Shown here: positions 13,271 to 18,434 of the stretch, in pieces | Position numbering within the stretch: the first letter of the stretch is position 1 | Layout of the letters: each line of letters opens with the position of its first letter | Source: Euryarchaeota archaeon UBA125 | Lineage (GTDB): Archaea > Thermoplasmatota > Poseidoniia > Poseidoniales > Thalassarchaeaceae | Direction of reading: 5' to 3' | DNA: 18,434 nucleotides | NCBI GenBank assembly: GCA_002502625.1 | Contig: DAPV01000017.1 | Location: 11,922-30,355 of the forward strand | Translations under genes and position numbers: made by a program | The notes under the pieces: generated by a model | The model's input: only the letters and a program-made list of their open reading frames with translations | What the model was told of the DNA's origin: nothing | Databases searched by the model: none

Positions 13271-15841
13271 ATGCTGGCGCGCCGAGTACTGTTCTTGGTC
13301 AGTATTTTTTGTCTGGCATTATATGCACCACTTTCAGAAGCAAATTCTAATGGAAAAACTAGCCCATCTTGTGGTTGTCATGGAAGTTCTAGTAGTTCTA
13401 CAACAGTCAGTCTCAGTGGCCAGCCATCATCTTATGTCCCTGGACAATCGTATACGTTCACAGTCACTGTTTCAAATTCACAAATCAGCAATAGTCTAGG
13501 CGGTTTTTCCTTGGATGCATCTTCTGGAACTTTTTCAAATCCAGGATCTAATGCTAAGTTAGATAGCGGAAAAGTCACACATTCGAACAAAAATGCTAGA
13601 TCTTGGACAGTGGATTGGACTGCACCTTCTTCTGGCAGTGGAACTGTAACCGTTGATATTGCTGGCTTGGCAGCAAATGGTGCCAGTGGAAACAATGGAG
13701 ATTCTTGGAATACAGCTACTTACAATATTCCTGAACAATCTCCTCAAAATCAGGTACCCTCAGTTTCTAATTTGATAATTAGTCCTTCATTACCAACAAC
13801 ATCTGACTCTCTTAGTTTAACATATACATACTCAGATTTAGATGGTGATTTAGAATCAGGTACATCCATTCAATGGAGTAGAGGCTCTACAATAATTACA
13901 TCATTAGATGATTCTACATCAGTGTCTTCATCTTTCCTTTCGAAGGGCGAGACATGGGCAGTTACAGTCACTCCTTCTGACGGTACTGATTTTGGTTCAC
14001 CGGTTTCGTCATCATCAATTATTGTCCAGAATACTCCACCTGTGGTAGATAGTCTCAGTATCTCTCCAACAGATCCTACTGAAATAGATGACCTTACAAT
14101 GTCTTATTCCTTTTCAGATTCAGATTTAGATTCTGAATCTGGTACTGTAATAGAATGGTATCTCGATGGTTCTAGAGTTTCAACTTATGATGGAGCTTCA
14201 ACTATCCCAAATGTATCAACCAGAACTGGAGATATTTGGGAAGTTCGAGTCACTCCTTCTGATGGTGAAGATTCTGGAAACATTGTAACTGCAAGTATTC
14301 AGATTGGGAGTTCGAATAATGCCCCCTCAATTCAATCACTCACAATAACTCCGACAAATCCGTTAACTACAGATGATATCAATATGTCTTACACATTTTT
14401 TGATGAAGATGGTGACTTATCTTCTTCGGTAGAGATTCAATGGATGAAAGACGAGACACATATTTCTGAATTCGATGGCGAATCAACTATACCGTCATCA
14501 CAGACTTCTAAGGGAGAAATTTGGAAAGTAAGTGTTCGAGCAAGTGACGGAATAGAGTTCTCACCTTGGGCGGAATCAGCTCCAAGAACAATTACTAATG
14601 CTCCTCCAGTTCTTGAATCTCTAAATTTAACTCCTGAAAATCCATCTAGTTCAGATGACTTGAAAATAGAATATCAATGGTCTGATCCTGATGGAGATGC
14701 GCTATCTTTAGTTCATGTTCATTGGCATATCAATGGGGCACATAACTCCAATTTTGATGATCTTTTAGTTATCGAATCAGGACAAGTTATTCGAGGACAA
14801 GTCTGGCATGCGGAGATTATTTTGGAGGATATAGATGGTGGAGAAAGTACAGATCATGAAAATCCTGAATCTAACCATATTACTAGATCTGTAACAATTG
14901 GAAATTCAAATCCATCAGTTCAAATTGAGTTCATTGATATCCAAAATGGAATTTACGTTCTACAACCATTAGAAATTGATGTAACAGCTACAGATCAAGA
15001 TTCAGATATCCCCACATTTACATCAATTTGGTACAGAGATGGTTTTAGAATTGCTTCATTGGATAACCAAAGTTTAGTTCCAACTGACTGGTTAGGTGTA
15101 GGACAAACTTGGTCTGTTTCTGTTACCGCAGATGATGGATTTGGAGAAACTACAGAATCTAGTTCTCTGATTACAATTGAAAATTTAGAACCATCAGCAG
15201 ATTTCATTATTCCTGAATTAATAATGATTGAATCCGACACAGTTCTTGATGCCCAATCTTCCTCAGATGTGGATGGAAATATTGTTGCATGGTTCTGGAC
15301 AATAGGAGAGTCTACTTATACTGGTCCAGTTATTTCTCATGAATTTAATTTGGGAACTACAGCAGTTAATCTCACTGTACTTGACGAACATGGTGGAACT
15401 GATTTCTCAGAAATTAGTGTAGAGGCTATTCAAGGTTCGACAATTTCGGACCTTACAATCAGTAAGGAAGGATCATTCATCGATATTTCATGGAATTGGA
15501 CAGGTTCTGAAACTCAATTTTATGTTTGGCGGTCATCGTCTTCATTGCAAGACAGAAGTGACTTATCTTCTGCAAGTTTGATTGCTACTACTAATGAGAC
15601 CGAATTTCAAGATCCTATTTTCCTCGCAGGAAATCATTTTTACATAATTACTGTTGATGTTGGTGGAGTAGAAAACCAACTTATTTCTGACATAAACTTG
15701 GGTTCAATAGAACTAACCAATGAAGACATTGTAACACCAGAAGTTGAAGAAAGCACTATTGCATCTGCCCTAATTTTCACTTGGATAATTATCTCAATAT
15801 TGATTTCATTTGGAATTGGAATTCGGAGGAGATTCTCATGA
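13271..15841 (+). CDS. Secreted multi-domain protein: Reeler/choice-of-anchor-V-like domain, Ig-like repeats, PKD, C-terminal anchor
   Basis: The 856-residue protein has a signal peptide (1-24, MLARRVLFLVSIFCLALYAP). Residues about 25-155 match the Reeler/choice-of-anchor-V pattern: SPSCGCHGSS (C34, C36, H37), YVPGQSYTFTVTVSN, GGFSLDASSG, THSNKNARSW, WTAPSSGSG and AANGASGNNGDSWNTA. Five Ig-like repeats of about 95 residues follow (about 162, 254, 350, 443 and 545 onward), each opening with a P-x-V/I-x-S-L...P-x-x-P...DD phrase and a DxDGD-like turn. A PKD-like domain starts near 641 (PSADFIIPE, SSDVDGNIVAWFWTIGE), then an FN3-like module (724-815) and a membrane helix at about 831-850 ending IRRRFS. 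It is the first gene of a coupled operon: its TGA overlaps the next ATG by 4 bp. The Cys/His motif is C-x-C-H rather than the C-x-x-C-H usual in relatives. Function is unknown. Confidence 0.85.
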   Translation: MLARRVLFLVSIFCLALYAPLSEANSNGKTSPSCGCHGSSSSSTTVSLSGQPSSYVPGQSYTFTVTVSNSQISNSLGGFSLDASSGTFSNPGSNAKLDSGKVTHSNKNARSWTVDWTAPSSGSGTVTVDIAGLAANGASGNNGDSWNTATYNIPEQSPQNQVPSVSNLIISPSLPTTSDSLSLTYTYSDLDGDLESGTSIQWSRGSTIITSLDDSTSVSSSFLSKGETWAVTVTPSDGTDFGSPVSSSSIIVQNTPPVVDSLSISPTDPTEIDDLTMSYSFSDSDLDSESGTVIEWYLDGSRVSTYDGASTIPNVSTRTGDIWEVRVTPSDGEDSGNIVTASIQIGSSNNAPSIQSLTITPTNPLTTDDINMSYTFFDEDGDLSSSVEIQWMKDETHISEFDGESTIPSSQTSKGEIWKVSVRASDGIEFSPWAESAPRTITNAPPVLESLNLTPENPSSSDDLKIEYQWSDPDGDALSLVHVHWHINGAHNSNFDDLLVIESGQVIRGQVWHAEIILEDIDGGESTDHENPESNHITRSVTIGNSNPSVQIEFIDIQNGIYVLQPLEIDVTATDQDSDIPTFTSIWYRDGFRIASLDNQSLVPTDWLGVGQTWSVSVTADDGFGETTESSSLITIENLEPSADFIIPELIMIESDTVLDAQSSSDVDGNIVAWFWTIGESTYTGPVISHEFNLGTTAVNLTVLDEHGGTDFSEISVEAIQGSTISDLTISKEGSFIDISWNWTGSETQFYVWRSSSSLQDRSDLSSASLIATTNETEFQDPIFLAGNHFYIITVDVGGVENQLISDINLGSIELTNEDIVTPEVEESTIASALIFTWIIISILISFGIGIRRRFS

Positions 15842-16938
15842 GAATTTTACATAGAGTTATGATTTTGGGAATCTTAGCATGTTTACTTTCTTCCCCTGTG
15901 ATGGAAGCTAATCCTGGAGGAAATGGCGATGGAACTAGAGATTTCGCTTGTGGAGGTTCTTGTCATGCAGATCCAGATGTCTCTCTACCATCATCAGCAG
16001 TGATTTCATTGAACACAGATAGAGAGTCAACTTTTGTTGGAGGCCCATTGACAATTACAGCAGATATCGTTGGAATGGAACTCTCAGAAAGAAAAATAGT
16101 TGGGGTTTTCCTTACAACAGGAACATTTGGTGTTGACGATTCACCTGATAACTCGGGATGGACAATAATTTCAGATTCTAATGGAGGCTCTTCCAATTAT
16201 GTAGAATCATATGTTCTTGATTCAGATGAGGGCATATCTGTTTCATGGTCATTATCTGCTCCTTCCGTTGAGGGAATAACTACATTCCACATTGGAATTC
16301 ATCATGGCGGCGACGGAATTGCTAGATTAGGAGATACAAACGATCAAGGAGGCGCTTCAATTTCTGTAGGGCCAATTCCAGAAAATTTCCCTCAACTTTT
16401 AGATTGGACTCCAATCACTCAGAGAAATATTGGTGAAGAAACCGTACTCCAATCTAAAATGATGAATGTTACATCTGCCTCTATTGAATGGAAAATTTCT
16501 GGCTCTGAGACTATTTCTTCAATTGAAGCAGAAAGTAATGCAAATGGATGGAGGGTAAATTTCCCAACTGCTTTAGCAGATGGTTCAATGGAATATCGTT
16601 GGAGAATTTCTAATTCTGAATTTGAAACAACTACTGCATGGACTACTTTGTCAACAGATATTTCCTCATCAGTTGATGAAAATCCGTCTAGATTGTTGAT
16701 GTTAGCTTTAGCGATGATAACTGCATCAGTACTAATTTCTCTTCAACGATTTATGGCTGAAGATTTAATCTCATCAAATATCAAAAACAATCCAATCGCT
16801 TCTTCTAAAGATAGGGTTTTTCAAAACGCCTCTCCAGAAATAAATCTTAGTGATTCTCGTCGACCGGAAGGATGGAGTGACGAACAATGGACGCATTATG
16901 GCCCAGACTATATTGCATCGTCAGGAGGGGATATCTGA
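15838..16938 (+). CDS. Secreted, anchored Reeler-like domain protein with CxxxCH motif
   Basis: The ATG at 15838 (366 residues) is preceded by GGAGGA with 7-nt spacing and overlaps the upstream stop (ATGA), so it was chosen over an upstream TTG at 15781. The signal peptide (1-24) ends VMEAN, echoing LSEAN of the previous gene, and the mature N-terminus PGGNGDGTRDFACGGSCH carries C38, C42 and H43. Residues about 45-185 resemble the beta-sandwich of the preceding Reeler-like domain (FVGGPLTITADIVG, GVFLTTGTFG, VSWSLSAP, HIGIHHGGDG), suggesting divergent paralogues. An Ig-like module (about 195-275) is followed by a membrane helix (about 286-303) and a 63-residue cytoplasmic tail ending in WSDEQWTHYGPDY. 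Three histidines cluster in HIGIHHGG. Metal, heme or disulfide chemistry at the Cys/His motif is possible; none is proven. Confidence 0.82.
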   Translation: MRILHRVMILGILACLLSSPVMEANPGGNGDGTRDFACGGSCHADPDVSLPSSAVISLNTDRESTFVGGPLTITADIVGMELSERKIVGVFLTTGTFGVDDSPDNSGWTIISDSNGGSSNYVESYVLDSDEGISVSWSLSAPSVEGITTFHIGIHHGGDGIARLGDTNDQGGASISVGPIPENFPQLLDWTPITQRNIGEETVLQSKMMNVTSASIEWKISGSETISSIEAESNANGWRVNFPTALADGSMEYRWRISNSEFETTTAWTTLSTDISSSVDENPSRLLMLALAMITASVLISLQRFMAEDLISSNIKNNPIASSKDRVFQNASPEINLSDSRRPEGWSDEQWTHYGPDYIASSGGDI

Positions 16939-17528
16939 TGGTTTCTATGTCTGTTTTTCATGTGATTTCCACAGAGATGGTGGTTGGATCATTCGCTATT
17001 GCTACTCTGGGCACCATTATCTGTTCAATTACAGCATTATTCCCAGCATTAGGTGAACGGCTTTCATCCAAAGTCCATTCACATCTTGATTCAGCAGCAT
17101 ACATAGCTTCTATTTTTGGAGTTTTGATGATTCCTGCTGCTATTGTAACCGGATACCTAACTACTGAATCTATGGGGGGACAAAGCAGTATGTCTCTCAA
17201 TAAAATGGTGTTTAGTGGCCTTTGTATTGGTTTCTGGAGTGGCGTAATTTCTGGACGTCGTCTTTGTGGCTATCGACTTTGGGAACATCGTGGCCTTACG
17301 ATTCTTCAGGCGATATCAGCATCCCTAGGTTTTCTAATGACAATTATGCTAGGTTCAATTGGCGGTCAATTAGGAAGAGGAGAGACGGCTCTTGATCTAC
17401 TGCCATTTGAATTAGGAATCTATACTCCTCCTGCCATCGGAGTTGTATCTTCACTAGTTATGTTTGTATTTTCAGCATTAACTCTTGGTTTTGTTTTATT
17501 TTCTCAGCCTCGTCCAATCATTGAATGA
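16938..17528 (+). CDS. Five-helix integral membrane protein, possibly heme-binding
   Basis: The ATG at 16938 overlaps the preceding TGA by one base (TGATG) and follows AGGAGGGG at 7-nt spacing; the in-frame ATG at 16887 lies inside the upstream gene and was rejected. The 196-residue protein has about five membrane helices (14-35, 53-74, 88-106, 118-140, 167-188). Histidines at H8, H47, H49 and H117 lie at helix ends, and the fourth helix ends in GSIGGQLGRGE, reminiscent of DUF2231-type membrane proteins (GxxGG before an exit loop); this resemblance is by eye and not certain. Coupling to two secreted Cys/His-motif proteins suggests a joint electron-transfer or redox-sensing complex. It overlaps the convergent glycosyltransferase by 11 bp. 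Confidence 0.75.
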   Translation: MVSMSVFHVISTEMVVGSFAIATLGTIICSITALFPALGERLSSKVHSHLDSAAYIASIFGVLMIPAAIVTGYLTTESMGGQSSMSLNKMVFSGLCIGFWSGVISGRRLCGYRLWEHRGLTILQAISASLGFLMTIMLGSIGGQLGRGETALDLLPFELGIYTPPAIGVVSSLVMFVFSALTLGFVLFSQPRPIIE

Positions 17529-18434
17529 GTCGCTGAATTATTTTTTGAAGCTCTATCGCTCTTCCTTCGGGATCTAATGCTAGATGATTTACTATCTCTC
17601 TACCCTTTGCTGACCATTTTTTCCTATTTTCAGGGATTGCTGCCTCTTTCAAAGCAGAATGCCATACAGTGTAATCATTACGTGGCAATAACCTTCCTGA
17701 TTCTCCATCAATAATTGTTGAAGAAAATCCGCCTTCGTTTACCATCAGAGAAGGAACTCCAACTGCATGAGCTTCAACAGGTGTTAGTCCAAACGGTTCT
17801 TTGTGTGCCATTGAAACAACTGCTAGTGATGAACTTAGTAACTGTACTAACTCTTCATGTTCCAACCTTTGAGAGACTTCAAATTTGACATTATTTTTCT
17901 TTGCCAATTCTTTCAACTGTTTGATATCATTTTGGTCTCCTCCTCCTACATGCACCAATCCAATTTCTGTTCCGGTAAGCATTTCGATACATTCCCACGT
18001 TCCTTTCACCCAACTCGCTTGACCAATTGTAACAACATAATCGCCAATTAGATTATTTTCTTGTATTATCCATTTTGATAAATCAACACAAGGAAGAAGC
18101 ACTTCTGCTTCTATATTATGTACTTCTAGAATTCTATTTTTGATGTATTCTGAGTTTCCACTAAAACTAGAATTCGGACGCTTTGCAATTTCATTTACTA
18201 GTCTTAGATCTCTATTCCGAGGAATAGTGAGAAGGATACGAGTTAATGCAACTGGTCTAGGTTGTTTTCCATCGATTTTGGCCCATAGTACGGTTTCTCC
18301 ATGTAATCCTCTATTTGGTTCTAACATGTGAACATGAATTGGAATATCCTCGGGAATAATTGAGATTGATTCTATTGATCCTGCACCTGTAACCAGATGA
18401 ATTGCATCAATATCTTGCATAGTTTCTGGCTTAT
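17518..18434 (-). CDS. GT4-family glycosyltransferase (5' end outside window)
   Basis: A GT-B glycosyltransferase that would transfer a sugar from a nucleotide-sugar donor to a lipid, protein or polysaccharide acceptor. From the ATG at 18420 it has 300 residues, but the frame stays open upstream to the window edge (...KPET before that ATG), and the usual N-terminal Rossmann start is missing, so the real start is probably beyond base 18434. The C-terminal donor-binding domain is complete: GDYVVTIGQASWVKG (127-140), GLVHVGGGDQND, then HKEPFGLTPVEAHAVGVP with the EX7E pair E208/E216, and EGGFSSTIIDGESGRLL for nucleotide binding. Donor and acceptor cannot be told. Given the surface proteins nearby, glycosylation of exported proteins or envelope polymers is plausible. 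Confidence 0.87.
   Translation of the reverse strand, partial: KPETMQDIDAIHLVTGAGSIESISIIPEDIPIHVHMLEPNRGLHGETVLWAKIDGKQPRPVALTRILLTIPRNRDLRLVNEIAKRPNSSFSGNSEYIKNRILEVHNIEAEVLLPCVDLSKWIIQENNLIGDYVVTIGQASWVKGTWECIEMLTGTEIGLVHVGGGDQNDIKQLKELAKKNNVKFEVSQRLEHEELVQLLSSSLAVVSMAHKEPFGLTPVEAHAVGVPSLMVNEGGFSSTIIDGESGRLLPRNDYTVWHSALKEAAIPENRKKWSAKGREIVNHLALDPEGRAIELQKIIQRLIQ

Noticed and set aside
15781..15837. Upstream TTG start for the second Reeler-like protein.
   Set aside because: It would add 19 residues before a clear signal peptide and ignores the GGAGGA and ATGA coupling at 15838.

Overview
The window looks like a chromosomal piece of an uncultured planktonic archaeon. The best guess is Thermoplasmatota, Marine Group II / Poseidoniales-like, but this rests on gene content only. 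Pointers are: an archaeal-type ribosomal protein uS2; a fused 3-hydroxyacyl-CoA dehydrogenase/enoyl-CoA hydratase in the archaeal domain order (dehydrogenase first); large signal-peptide proteins of CARDB, Ig-like and PKD domains with one C-terminal membrane anchor; many small winged-helix regulators; and starts that are either leaderless-looking or preceded by GGAGG. Base composition is AT-rich and genes are packed tightly, with convergent neighbours abutting or overlapping by 11-14 bp at their stops. No tRNA, rRNA, CRISPR array, transposase or integrase was seen.

Layout. 1-195: C-terminal end of an unidentified acidic protein. 196-5462: surface block with a minus-strand Ig/CARDB anchored protein, a divergent 886-residue protein with extracytoplasmic CARDB-like domains, one membrane helix and cytoplasmic zinc ribbons, and a putative lipoprotein. 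5449-8435: information-processing block with a Cas4-like PD-(D/E)XK nuclease interrupted by four membrane helices, then divergent uS2 and a tRNA-dihydrouridine synthase. 8425-10723: three minus-strand regulators in a row (two-domain winged-helix protein, membrane-tethered double winged-helix protein, HxlR-family regulator). 10724-11090: a 367-bp gap between larger genes that holds dyad-symmetric putative operators and, divergent to the HxlR gene, three tiny head-to-tail ORFs (33, 22 and 28 codons) that look translationally coupled. 11091-13166: the fused beta-oxidation enzyme. 13271-17528: a tightly coupled three-gene operon of two secreted proteins with Reeler/choice-of-anchor-V-like N-termini carrying Cys/His motifs, plus a five-helix membrane protein. 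17518-18434: a GT4 glycosyltransferase cut by the window edge.

The strongest candidates for something undescribed are (a) the HxlR-linked cluster of three amphipathic mini-proteins, (b) the membrane-embedded Cas4-like nuclease with an intact iron-sulfur cysteine set but no CRISPR context, and (c) the Reeler-like/membrane-protein operon, which resembles a split version of eukaryotic Reeler-cytochrome b561 architectures. Functions for (a) to (c) are inference from sequence features only; no database search was possible.
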